NCBI RefSeq assembly: GCF_030162935.1
Contig: NZ_JASAUZ010000004.1
Location: forward strand, 1 to 64,000
DNA from: Comamonas halotolerans
Lineage (GTDB): Bacteria; Pseudomonadota; Gammaproteobacteria; Burkholderiales; Burkholderiaceae_C
DNA length: 64,000 nucleotides
Direction: 5' to 3'
In this document: positions 56,104 through 64,000 of the stretch, one piece after another
How positions within the stretch are numbered: the stretch's first letter is position 1
How the letters are laid out: the number at the start of each line of letters is the position of its first letter
Notes under the pieces: generated by a model
Told to the model about the DNA's origin: nothing
The model's input: only the letters and a program-made list of their open reading frames with translations
Databases searched by the model: none
Program-made: the position numbers and the translations under genes

Positions 56104-56555
56104 TGACCGCATCGTCCAAGCCACAGGTGGCATTTCATTTCAATGCGCCGGACAAGCTCGATTATGCCTGTCGCTTTATTCGTAAAGCGCTGCGCCATGA
56201 TGCGCGCGTGACCGTGGTTGCTCCTCTGGAGCGACTGCGTCAATTGTCTACGCGGCTTTGGAAATTTGCCGGGCATGAGTTTTTGGCCCATGCCGTGCAA
56301 GGTGATGATGCTGAGCTTGTTGCGCTTGCGCCTGTGCTCTTGGTGGAGTCGGCAGCAGCCAGTGTTCATCGCGATGTACTGCTGAATTTGGGGATGGACA
56401 TGCCTGACGGCTTTGACTCATTTGCCAAAGTAGTGGAAGTGGTCTCAAGCTTTGACGAGCAAGATCGCGCCATGGCTCGTGTAAGGTGGCGCAGCTATCA
56501 AAGTGCTGGTCATGTGATAGAGCGCTTTGATCTTGTTCTGAAGGAAGGAGGATGA
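56103..56555 (+). CDS. holC: DNA polymerase III chi subunit HolC
   Basis: A 150-residue chi subunit of the clamp-loader complex, which contacts SSB. Visible: VAFHFNAPDKLDYACRFIRKALRHDARVTV-type start (shown here only as VAFHFNAPDKLDYACRF), LERLRQLSTRLWKFAGHEFLAH and the final RVRWRSYQSAGHVIERFDL. The start ATG at 56103 overlaps the pepA stop. HolC also partners the YoaA helicase, a YoaA-like gene being at 18287. Confidence 0.92.
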   Translation: MTASSKPQVAFHFNAPDKLDYACRFIRKALRHDARVTVVAPLERLRQLSTRLWKFAGHEFLAHAVQGDDAELVALAPVLLVESAAASVHRDVLLNLGMDMPDGFDSFAKVVEVVSSFDEQDRAMARVRWRSYQSAGHVIERFDLVLKEGG

Positions 56556-56558
56556 GTG

Positions 56559-56993
56559 ATGTCTGGTAGGGATAGTCGCCAGCCTCCGCGCTTCGTGCCC
56601 ACATTGACCGATGTTGTGCAGGAGGCAGTGCATGTGCCGCCTGCAGCAAACTCCGTGGAATATGTCCTTGCGCAGACTCCTGTTCTGGGGGCTGAAGAGG
56701 TGGCGTTTGCAGGACAAAGTGCCCAGACAGCCCAGAGCGCGAATGAACCAGATTGGGCCCAGACGGCAAAGGCTATACAGTCCAAGGTGATGGAGCGTAT
56801 CGACACAGACTTGGAAGAGCGCTTGCGTTATGCCCTGTCCGAGATGGTGCAGTTGCACACGCAGGCTCTGTACCAGGCAATTCGCCAAGATGTGGAAGAT
56901 TTGGTGCGCACCTCTGTCCATGAGGCAATTGCGCAAGAGCTAGCTCTCATGCGCGATACTCAAAATCGTGATGACCCGGAGGGGGGGGCTTAG
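56559..56993 (+). CDS. Hypothetical protein following holC
   Basis: A 144-residue soluble protein. The N-terminal 70 residues are low-complexity and likely disordered (PRFVPTLTDVVQEA, then Ala/Gln-rich). The C-terminal half is a predicted helix (SKVMERIDTDLEERLRYALSEMVQLHTQALYQAIRQDVEDLVRTSV, quoted only in outline: ERIDTDLEERLR, LHTQALYQAI, VEDLVRTSV). AAGGAGG stands before the ATG. A protein of this size after holC occurs in Burkholderiales, where one form carries DUF2486, but I cannot confirm that family here. The last four bases overlap the convergent dehydrogenase gene. Confidence 0.7.
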   Translation: MSGRDSRQPPRFVPTLTDVVQEAVHVPPAANSVEYVLAQTPVLGAEEVAFAGQSAQTAQSANEPDWAQTAKAIQSKVMERIDTDLEERLRYALSEMVQLHTQALYQAIRQDVEDLVRTSVHEAIAQELALMRDTQNRDDPEGGA

Positions 56994-57991
56994 CGCTGCA
57001 GTGCCTCAGGGTTCAAAATATTGCTTGGTTGGCCGTGGATGAAATTCAGCACATTGTCAAAGGCAGAGCCAAAGTACAGCTCATAACTGTCTTGCTCTAC
57101 ATAGCCTATATGAGGGGTACAGATACAGTTTTCCATGCGCAACAGCGATTGCCCTTGCAAGATTGGCTCACTCTCGAATACGTCGACTGCTGCTAGCCCG
57201 GGGCGACCTTGTTGCAAAGCCCTGGTCAATGCATCTGGTTCAATCAGTTCTGCTCGTGCTGTATTCACCAGCAATGCCGTAGGCTTCATGCAAGCCAGAT
57301 CCTGGCTTCGCACAATGTGCTGCGTGTGTTCGTTCAGCCTCAGATGCAAGGAGAGGACATCACAGGTGGAAAAAAAATCCTCTTTGCTTGGTGCAGCGAT
57401 ATAACCGTCTTGCTGTGCCTTGAGCCGTGAAGTGTCACTGCCCCAGACGATGACTTGCATGCCAAATGCTTTGCCGTAGCCGGCTACGATTTGCCCAATG
57501 CGGCCATAGCCCCAAATACCCAAAGTGCGACCACGCAAGGTGGTGCCGATCGCAAAATTAGGTGGCATGGAGGCAGCTTTAAGACCGGACTGCTGCCATG
57601 CACCGTGCTTGAGATTGGAGATGTACTGTGGCAGGCGGCGCATCGCAGCCATGATGAGCGCCCACGTTAGCTCTGCTGGAGCAATCGGCGAGCCTATGCC
57701 CTCAGCAATTGCTACGCCGTGGTCTGTACAGGCTTGTACATCAACGTGCGGGCCTGCCCTGCCTACTTGTGCGATGAGTCTGAGCTTCGGAAGCTTTTCA
57801 ATCAGCTGACGCGTGATCGGTGTGCGCTCACGAATCAGTACCAGAACCTCTGCATCACGCAGTCGCACTGCAAGCTGACCAACGCCTTTGACGGTATTGG
57901 TGAAGACCTTGATGTTGAACCCATCCAAGCGTGTTGTGCACTGGAGTTTTCGGACAGCATCTTGGTAGTCGTCCAGAATAACAATGTTCAT
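56990..57991 (-). CDS. D-2-hydroxyacid dehydrogenase family enzyme
   Basis: A 333-residue NAD(P)-dependent enzyme of the D-2-hydroxyacid dehydrogenase/phosphoglycerate dehydrogenase family. The Rossmann motif is GIWGYGRIGQIVAGYGKAFG. Catalytic residues are the Arg in NTARAELI, the Glu in DVFESEP and the His in TPHIGY. The start MNIVILDDYQDAV is typical; the frame runs back to 58081 but with an unlikely extension. The substrate is unknown; DDYQDA-type proteins are a distinct clade often called D-2-hydroxyacid dehydrogenase family. The C-terminus overlaps the preceding gene by four bases. Confidence 0.9.
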   Translation of the reverse strand: MNIVILDDYQDAVRKLQCTTRLDGFNIKVFTNTVKGVGQLAVRLRDAEVLVLIRERTPITRQLIEKLPKLRLIAQVGRAGPHVDVQACTDHGVAIAEGIGSPIAPAELTWALIMAAMRRLPQYISNLKHGAWQQSGLKAASMPPNFAIGTTLRGRTLGIWGYGRIGQIVAGYGKAFGMQVIVWGSDTSRLKAQQDGYIAAPSKEDFFSTCDVLSLHLRLNEHTQHIVRSQDLACMKPTALLVNTARAELIEPDALTRALQQGRPGLAAVDVFESEPILQGQSLLRMENCICTPHIGYVEQDSYELYFGSAFDNVLNFIHGQPSNILNPEALQR

Positions 57992-58192
57992 GGGCAATGG
58001 AGGCTGAGTGGCAAGAGCGGGAGATTCAGCGCAAACTCGAAAGGTATTGCAGCAGAGCTTGCATTGTCCTATACCTGCCACTTATTAGGCATGCGGATAA
58101 ACACATCTCGTGTACGGCACTGCGATATTTGTAAGTATTCCCTACTGAAGAGGATGACACATCGGTGTAAGGCGGCAGTTTGACGAGGTGCT

Positions 58193-58372
58193 TTAGCGCT
58201 TGGCTTGCAGCCTGGTAATGTGGGGTGTAGCAGGCAAAACAGACTTCGCACGCTCCCAAGTCAGACGCACATCGGTTTTATCAGCCGAGCGATAGGTGAA
58301 GTTGTGGCTCAGCAACCCCCCACTGCTGGGCATGATGGGTTGGCGTGATGTGGACAGAGGTGTGGCACTCAT
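58193..58372 (-). CDS. Small protein of unknown function
   Basis: A 59-residue protein starting (M)SATPLSTSRQPIMPSSGG and ending in ITRLQAKR. A near-perfect ribosome site (AGGAGG, then AATT) sits in front of the ATG at 58372. The first 25 residues are Ser/Pro-rich and probably disordered, and the rest looks helical with Trp and Lys. It is without signal peptide or family that I know. Longer in-frame starts (for example 58432) lack a ribosome site. The gene is one of two small ones downstream of lexA on the same strand. Confidence 0.5.
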   Translation of the reverse strand: MSATPLSTSRQPIMPSSGGLLSHNFTYRSADKTDVRLTWERAKSVLPATPHITRLQAKR

Positions 58373-58541
58373 AATTCCTCCTGTCGGTGTATTTGAAGCC
58401 TGAGCTTCCATTCGCTGCGACATCTGAATCATGCCGCATTTTTGTCGGCTGAGTCCGCTTGGTTCACTCTTCTTGCTGTCAGCTGTTCGGGGTGTGTGTA
58501 TGACAGTCAAATGATGGCATTGGAATATTTTTGCGTTCGAA

Positions 58542-58805
58542 CTAGTGCATGGCGATGCGCCAAGCATTAAGTGTTTCTTGAGCAGCCAACTCGTCAAGAG
58601 CCGCGCAGACATCAGCAAGTTTGCCAGAGAGGGCAAAGCGCTGGTTATCTCCATCTTTGGTACGCCGCATCAGCCGTACGTTGCCACTGTAGGCGTTGCA
58701 ATCAAGTGGCACATAGGGATTGTCAGTGAAAGTGGTTTGGTTACTGGCAGCATCAGAGGCTGCATCAATGCGGGTCAAAGGCAGGTTGCAGTGCAGAAGT
58801 TGCAT
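58542..58805 (-). CDS. Small protein downstream of lexA, unknown function
   Basis: An 87-residue protein beginning (M)QLLHCNLPLTRIDAASDAA and ending LAAQETLNAWRIAMH. Its ATG at 58805 follows a strong GGAGGA. The middle (CNAYSGNVRLMRRTKDGDN, RFALSGKLADVCAALDELAA) looks like a small alpha/beta domain. I recognise no family. It lies 100 bases after lexA and may be read from the lexA promoter, and so be SOS-controlled (inference). Confidence 0.6.
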   Translation of the reverse strand: MQLLHCNLPLTRIDAASDAASNQTTFTDNPYVPLDCNAYSGNVRLMRRTKDGDNQRFALSGKLADVCAALDELAAQETLNAWRIAMH

Positions 58806-58905
58806 GGCGATATCCTCCAGGTTGGGTATTTAAGGCAAAAACAGGCGACAGCTATCCCTGCAGCGCGAAAGGCTACATTGGGAGAATGGATGAGTAATGA
58901 AGGGT

Positions 58906-59577
58906 TTAGAGGTGGAGCGAGTTACGAATCAGACCGACAGCCAAGCCTTCAATCGCAAAGTTTTCTTCTTCTCCAACTTTGATGATTGGATAGTCAGGGT
59001 TTTCTGGCAGTAACTCAATGCCGTTGGGAGACTTGCGCAAGCGCTTGACGGTGACTTCATCGCCCAGACGTGCAACGACGATCTGGCCATTGCGAGCTTC
59101 ACGTGTGGCTTGCACGGCAAGCAAATCACCGTCCAGGATGCCGGCATCGCGCATCGACATGCCGCGCACACGCAGCAAGTAGTCAGGCTTGGTGGCAAAC
59201 ATGCTACTTTCCACGGCAAAGCTTTGATCGATATGCTCTTGCGCCAAAATGGGCGAGCCAGCGGCCACACGACCTACCAAAGGTAGCAAAAGTGGTTGCA
59301 TGGCTGTAATGGGCAGGTCAAAGTGTGTTCCACGTGCCGCGTTGATGTGGCGCACGGTATCGCTGATGAGGCGGATGCCACGCGAAGTTCCGCTGACCAG
59401 CTCCAGCACGCCTTTGCGTGCCAGCGCTTTCAGGTGCTCCTCCGCAGCGTTGGCGGATTTAAAACCAAGGGTGCGTGCAATTTCTGCACGTGTTGGCGGC
59501 GCGCCTGTACGTGAGATAGCCTCTTGAATGAGGTCCAGAATTTGCTGCTGTCTGGGGGTGAGGGGGGTGTGCTCCAT
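58906..59577 (-). CDS. lexA: SOS repressor LexA
   Basis: A 223-residue repressor of the SOS response. It starts [34 protein letters not shown], the LexA winged helix (quoted in outline: [34 protein letters not shown]). The self-cleavage site is Ala-Gly in VAAGSP, with catalytic Ser in [10 protein letters not shown] and Lys in [19 protein letters not shown] and DGDLLAVQ mark the C-terminal dimerisation/peptidase domain. Two LexA boxes lie just upstream of it. Some Comamonadaceae and Burkholderiales have this 220-odd residue form. Confidence 0.96.
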   Translation of the reverse strand: MEHTPLTPRQQQILDLIQEAISRTGAPPTRAEIARTLGFKSANAAEEHLKALARKGVLELVSGTSRGIRLISDTVRHINAARGTHFDLPITAMQPLLLPLVGRVAAGSPILAQEHIDQSFAVESSMFATKPDYLLRVRGMSMRDAGILDGDLLAVQATREARNGQIVVARLGDEVTVKRLRKSPNGIELLPENPDYPIIKVGEEENFAIEGLAVGLIRNSLHL

Positions 59578-59598
59578 GCCTGTCCTTGCTAGGAATTA

Positions 59599-59614
59599 CT
59601 GTTTGTTTATCCAG
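59599..59614. promoter_or_regulatory. LexA (SOS) box 1 between lexA and the asparaginase gene
   Basis: CTGTTTGTTTATCCAG. It matches the LexA consensus CTGT-N8-ACAG except for CCAG in place of ACAG. It lies 22 bases before the lexA start, as expected for autoregulation. Confidence 0.75.
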
Positions 59615-59617
59615 TAC

Positions 59618-59633
59618 CTGTATTTTTAACCAG
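59618..59633. promoter_or_regulatory. LexA (SOS) box 2 between lexA and the asparaginase gene
   Basis: CTGTATTTTTAACCAG, a close match to CTGTATATATATACAG. Its centre is 19 bases from that of box 1, about two helical turns, so two LexA dimers could bind side by side. It ends 17 bases before the divergent asparaginase start. Confidence 0.8.
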
Positions 59634-59650
59634 TTTGATGAGGGCTGCAA

Positions 59651-60610
59651 GTGTCTGATGCAAGAAAAATTGTGATCCTGGGGACGGGAGGGACTATTGC
59701 TGGTCAAGGAAGTGCGGATGGCGGCAGTGTTGGTTACAAGGCAGGGCAAATCTCTGTTGCTCAGTTGCTACAGCCCGTGGTGCGAGAAAGCATGCAAGGC
59801 CGTTTCGCTTTCGAGGTGGAGCAAGTTGCCCAGCTCGACAGCAAAGATATGGATATTGCAACCTGGCAGGTCTTGGCCAAAGCAAGCTCGAGGTGGCTAG
59901 CACAGACCGATGTGGCAGGGATTGTGATTACCCATGGCACTGATACCTTGGAAGAGACTGCTTGGTTTTTGCAATGCGTGTTGCAGCCTGAAAAGCCTGT
60001 GGTGATGACATGCGCCATGCGGCCAGCTACTGCGTTATCCGCAGATGGGCCAGCCAATTTGCGCGATGCAGTGATCTGTGCTGCGCAAGCGGCTGCAGGG
60101 GTTTGGATCGCAGCGGCAGGGGAGGTGCACAGTGCGCAATGGTTGCGCAAGGTGCACCCATACCGTGTGAATGCATTCTCTTCAGCGGCTCACGGGCCTG
60201 TTGGCTGGGTGGAAGAGGGGCATGTGCGTTGGCTGCCTGGCTTGGAGGCGCAGCGAGCAGCTCCGCTGGATAAAGGAGTATGGGCAAGAGATGCTGCTCA
60301 GTGGCCCTGGGTAGAAATTGTCACCAGCACCGCGGCTGCAAGGCCAGCCCAGGTGGATGCGCTGGTCACAGCAGGCGTTCAGGGGTTGGTGGTTGCGTGC
60401 ACTGGTAATGGATCTGTCCATCAAGCCTTGATGGACGCATTACACCGAGCCATGATGCAAGGAGTTCAGGTGTGGCGGACCACACGCTGTGAGCAAGGGC
60501 AAATTGTGCTGGGAGACGGAGAAGAGGACTCCTGCGTATCTTCACTGAGTGCGGTGAAGGCACGCATTAGTCTGATGCTGAAGCTATTGCATGAACAGTC
60601 GCTCAATTGA
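59651..60610 (+). CDS. L-asparaginase, type I/II family
   Basis: A 319-residue asparaginase/glutaminase. The first catalytic Thr is in ILGTGGTIAG (residues 10-19) and the second set in VITHGTDTLEETAWF (Thr and Asp of TDT). AMRPATALSADGPANLRDAV is also typical. It starts at the GTG at 59651 with no signal peptide, so it is probably cytosolic. The length is slightly short of E. coli AnsA (338). It is divergent from lexA, and box 2 sits in its promoter region. A terminator follows. Confidence 0.92.
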   Translation: MSDARKIVILGTGGTIAGQGSADGGSVGYKAGQISVAQLLQPVVRESMQGRFAFEVEQVAQLDSKDMDIATWQVLAKASSRWLAQTDVAGIVITHGTDTLEETAWFLQCVLQPEKPVVMTCAMRPATALSADGPANLRDAVICAAQAAAGVWIAAAGEVHSAQWLRKVHPYRVNAFSSAAHGPVGWVEEGHVRWLPGLEAQRAAPLDKGVWARDAAQWPWVEIVTSTAAARPAQVDALVTAGVQGLVVACTGNGSVHQALMDALHRAMMQGVQVWRTTRCEQGQIVLGDGEEDSCVSSLSAVKARISLMLKLLHEQSLN

Positions 60611-60629
60611 AATATCTGTTCAAGAAATG

Positions 60630-60660
60630 AAAAAAGCTGCCTGAGTGGGGCAGCTTTTTT
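60630..60660. terminator. Bidirectional terminator
   Basis: AAAAAAGCTGCC, loop TGAGTGG, GGCAGCTTTTTT. Between the convergent asparaginase and adk genes. Confidence 0.9.
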
Positions 60661-60680
60661 GATGGTGCGAAATGCAGTAC

Positions 60681-61741
<1,061 letters not shown>

Positions 61742-62503
61742 TCATTGCTGAGCTAGCAGCAGGCGCACGCGTTCCAGATCTTCGGGCGTGTCTACGCCAG
61801 CGCCAGGTGCTTGGTGTGTGATGTGGACTGCAATCTGGTGTCCGTGCCAAAGTGCTCGCAACTGTTCCAATGATTCAACCTGCTCGGTCGGCGCTGGTGA
61901 GAGCTGCGGAAAACTGCGTAAAAACCCCGCTTTGTACGCGTATATGCCCACGTGTCGCAAGGGCGTGAAAGCACTGTTTTCGTTCCACCACTGTGTGCTT
62001 GCACTGTCACGATGGAAAGGAATGGGGGCTCGGCTGAAATAGTGCGCTAGCCCCTGGGAATTGCACACCACTTTCACCACATTGGGGTTCAGATATTCTT
62101 CATGGGAGGCAATAGGATGGGCGGCAGTACCCATGCTGGCCTCTTGTGCGTTGGCCAGGACTTGGGCCACGGCATTGATCAAGGCTGGGTCAATGAGTGG
62201 TTCATCTCCCTGCACGTTAACCACCATCTCATCGCCATCCAAGCCCAACTCTGTGCAGGCTTCAGCCAGGCGATCACTACCACTGGGATGTTCGGGCTTG
62301 GTGAGCACGGCCTCAATGCCATGGTGTTCGCAAGCTTGCGCAATAGCGGCACTGTCTGCAGCTACCACCACACGTGTGGCAGCACTTTTTTGCGCTTGCA
62401 TGGCTACGCGTACCACCATGGGCAGGCCAGCAATATCTGCCAATGGTTTGTTGGGCAGGCGGCTTGAAGCCAGACGCGCAGGTATTAAGACGGTAAAGCC
62501 CAC
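61742..62503 (-). CDS. kdsB: 3-deoxy-manno-octulosonate cytidylyltransferase
   Basis: A 253-residue enzyme activating Kdo as CMP-Kdo for the LPS inner core. The nucleotide-binding start is [20 protein letters not shown], with [13 protein letters not shown] as the CTP/Mg site. [10 protein letters not shown] and [12 protein letters not shown] are family marks. Typical length (E. coli 248). It is followed upstream by the short Trm112-like gene and lpxK, so the order lpxK-Trm112-kdsB makes an operon for lipid A/Kdo. Confidence 0.97.
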   Translation of the reverse strand: MGFTVLIPARLASSRLPNKPLADIAGLPMVVRVAMQAQKSAATRVVVAADSAAIAQACEHHGIEAVLTKPEHPSGSDRLAEACTELGLDGDEMVVNVQGDEPLIDPALINAVAQVLANAQEASMGTAAHPIASHEEYLNPNVVKVVCNSQGLAHYFSRAPIPFHRDSASTQWWNENSAFTPLRHVGIYAYKAGFLRSFPQLSPAPTEQVESLEQLRALWHGHQIAVHITHQAPGAGVDTPEDLERVRLLLAQQ

Positions 62504-62509
62504 GGTGCC

Positions 62510-62692
62510 TCAGCCTTCCAGTTCACTGTCTTCAAGGGGACGTGCTTCGTTTTCCAGCAAGATGGGCATGCCATCGCGCACAGGATAGGCCAAGCGGGCA
62601 CTTTGCGAGATCAGTTCCTGGCGCTCTTTGTTGAAACGCAAAGGGCCTTTGGTGACGGGGCAAACCAAGAGTTCAAGCAGTTTGGGATCCAT
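62510..62692 (-). CDS. Trm112-like zinc-finger protein (YcaR type)
   Basis: A 60-residue protein of the Trm112/UPF0434 family: [39 protein letters not shown] and a final [12 protein letters not shown] Cys at position 11 of the usual CPxCKG pattern is present; the second Cys is replaced, here CPVTKG. In E. coli the YcaR homologue is found between lpxK and kdsB too. It presumably acts as a small helper protein, with no established role in lipid A synthesis. The gene is seven bases before kdsB and 22 after lpxK. Confidence 0.9.
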   Translation of the reverse strand: MDPKLLELLVCPVTKGPLRFNKERQELISQSARLAYPVRDGMPILLENEARPLEDSELEG

Positions 62693-62713
62693 GGCAATCT
62701 ACCGGTGGTGTTC

Positions 62714-63736
62714 TTAATGAGTGAATGATAGGCACAGCTGTGTGTCCAGGAGATCAAAATATTCTGGGTCTATTTGCAATTGCAAGGGTACAGCGAGCGC
62801 CTGGGGCATACGCTGCCACAGTTTGGCAGCATCTTTTTCAGTGCAAATCACTTGCAGATGCTGATTGTGTGGTGGTTGCCAGTTTTCAAAATTGTAGTGA
62901 TCCGGCAAGGCTTCCGAGCTGGTCAAGTCCAGAGATTGTGCACGCAACATGGCAAAAAAATCTTCTGGTCGGGCAATGGCTGCAAGTGCATGCAGTTGTA
63001 CTTCGTGCAAGGAAGACAAGGGAACGCGTTCGCCGTTGCTGCGTAATGCGTAGGAGGCAAGCTCACGCTGAAGTCTAAAACTCGGTGTACTGCTTGGTGT
63101 GCCTTTGGGCGGTGAAGACGCTGAATAAAGTATGGCGCTGGCTTGCCGCGGCCAGGGTTCGCGCAAAGGCCCTGCGGGCAGCAGCCAGCCATTGCCGATA
63201 CCTTCGTCATTGAATACGCAGATTTCCAGGTCTCGGGCCAATGCCAGGTGTTGCAGTCCGTCATCACAGACCAGAATGTTGGTATCAGGGTAAGCAGCAA
63301 GCAATGCCCGTGCTGCATCAATGCGTTGACGTGCCACAAAAACGGGAACGCCACTGGAACGTGCCATCAGCAATGGCTCATCACCCACATCCAGTGGTAA
63401 GGATTCAGGTCTGGCTTCACGGCAATCGTTCAAGTTGCGGCCGTAGCCTCGAGAGATGATTCCTGGGCGCAGTCCCCGTGCTTTCAGATGTTCTACTGTG
63501 GCAAGTGTTACAGGGGTCTTGCCCGCACCTCCTGCAATCACATTGCCAATCACGATGACGGGCACACCAGGGTGCTGCCCCTTTTTTATTCCAAGGTGGT
63601 AGAGCTTGCGCTGCAGTCCTGAGAGAGCGCCGTACAAGCCAGCTACAGGCAACAAGGCGCATGCGGCAAGGCAGCGGTTGCGCCAGATGCTTCGAAGTAG
63701 CTCAGAACTTGTACCTTGGTGTGAGGGGGTGCGCAT
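62714..63736 (-). CDS. lpxK: Tetraacyldisaccharide 4'-kinase LpxK
   Basis: A 340-residue inner-membrane kinase adding the 4'-phosphate of lipid A. Walker A-like VIVIGNVIAGGAGKTPVT, then GIISRGYGRN, VGDEPLLMARSSGVPVFV, and ILVCDDGLQHLALARDLEI, in which the second Asp is catalytic. The N-terminal hydrophobic stretch (LAACALLPVAGLYGAL) anchors it. The length is normal (E. coli 328). The gene overlaps no neighbour; exbD is eight bases upstream. Confidence 0.96.
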   Translation of the reverse strand: MRTPSHQGTSSELLRSIWRNRCLAACALLPVAGLYGALSGLQRKLYHLGIKKGQHPGVPVIVIGNVIAGGAGKTPVTLATVEHLKARGLRPGIISRGYGRNLNDCREARPESLPLDVGDEPLLMARSSGVPVFVARQRIDAARALLAAYPDTNILVCDDGLQHLALARDLEICVFNDEGIGNGWLLPAGPLREPWPRQASAILYSASSPPKGTPSSTPSFRLQRELASYALRSNGERVPLSSLHEVQLHALAAIARPEDFFAMLRAQSLDLTSSEALPDHYNFENWQPPHNQHLQVICTEKDAAKLWQRMPQALAVPLQLQIDPEYFDLLDTQLCLSFTH

Positions 63737-63744
63737 CAGAGGGC

Positions 63745-64000
63745 TTATTGCTTGCCTGCGCTGGTTGCTGACTGCGTGGCAAAGGTGATTTGCGACAAGC
63801 CGGCGCGGCGCGCAGCTTCCATGGCGGATACGACAGCCTGATGGGGAGCTGCTGCATCGGCGCTGATGATCACAATGCTGTCGGCACCCGCAGGCGCGGC
63901 ACCGGACAAGGCGCTGGCAATAGCGTCAACTGAACGATCTTCCAAGGTGTTCTGGTCAATTGCATAGCGGCCATCAGCGGCAATTGAGACGATAACTTCC
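63745..64000 (-). CDS. exbD: ExbD/TolR family biopolymer transport protein (partial)
   Basis: The C-terminal 84 residues of a gene that continues beyond the right edge. The frame reads EVIVSIAADGRYAIDQN, then DSIVIISADAAAPHQAVVSAMEAAR, RAGLSQITFATQ, the periplasmic ExbD/TolR domain. The N-terminal membrane helix with the conserved Asp is outside the window. ExbD with ExbB and TonB powers outer-membrane uptake. Its place before lpxK fits the exbB-exbD-lpxK order of many Burkholderiales. Confidence 0.9.
   Translation of the reverse strand, partial: EVIVSIAADGRYAIDQNTLEDRSVDAIASALSGAAPAGADSIVIISADAAAPHQAVVSAMEAARRAGLSQITFATQSATSAGKQ

Overview
The window looks like chromosomal DNA of a beta-proteobacterium of the Burkholderiales, most likely Comamonadaceae and perhaps Comamonas-like. 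I infer this from gene order: sucA-sucB-lpdA-zapE, lptG/lptF divergent from pepA-holC, (exbD)-lpxK-Trm112-kdsB-adk, and yebC-purD-hemF-rsfS-rlmH-maf-rng. Two short intergenic hairpins of a kind I associate with this family (16276-16317 and 44540-44593) agree. No rRNA, tRNA, CRISPR array or intact insertion sequence was seen.

Layout. 1-10.2 kb holds small metabolic and envelope genes: a DUF2189 membrane protein, tesA divergent from a YbbA-type ABC ATPase, sstT, rlmB, a class III sirtuin, a tandem pair of short chromate transporters, an XRE regulator, yigZ and an AI-2E family permease. 10.5-17.5 kb is the 2-oxoglutarate dehydrogenase operon followed by zapE. A coiled-coil exported protein and a YoaA/DinG-type FeS helicase follow.

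20.3-24.1 kb is the most unusual part. Two badly decayed copies of an IS5-family element lie in the same orientation on the minus strand. Between them is an AT-rich gene for a secreted protein with a discoidin-like domain and an SGNH esterase domain. The arrangement resembles a fossil composite transposon carrying a surface or extracellular carbohydrate-modifying enzyme.

24.1-36.7 kb holds an FAD oxidoreductase, the DUF883/YqjE/YqjK-like operon, pyrD divergent from rpiA, an SpmA-SpmB fusion, a GGDEF-EAL gene broken by one frameshift, a PQQ-type sugar dehydrogenase, the first of two YebC paralogues and a large unrecognised exported protein. 36.7-46.8 kb holds upp, a dienoyl-CoA isomerase-like crotonase, a HerA-like ATPase, the second YebC, then purD-hemF-rsfS-rlmH-maf-rng. 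nadD, which I expect between hemF and rsfS in relatives, is not there.

46.9-64 kb holds a glycerate kinase/GntP permease pair, an aminotransferase, a CysB-type regulator with a CbiX chelatase, lptG-lptF (LPS export), pepA-holC, a hydroxyacid dehydrogenase, lexA with two SOS boxes shared with a divergent asparaginase gene, adk, kdsB, a Trm112-like protein, lpxK and the end of exbD. LPS and lipid A genes (lptFG, kdsB, lpxK) recur in the right half. Many convergent gene pairs share clean bidirectional terminators. Several small proteins, including one with a TTG start, have good support.
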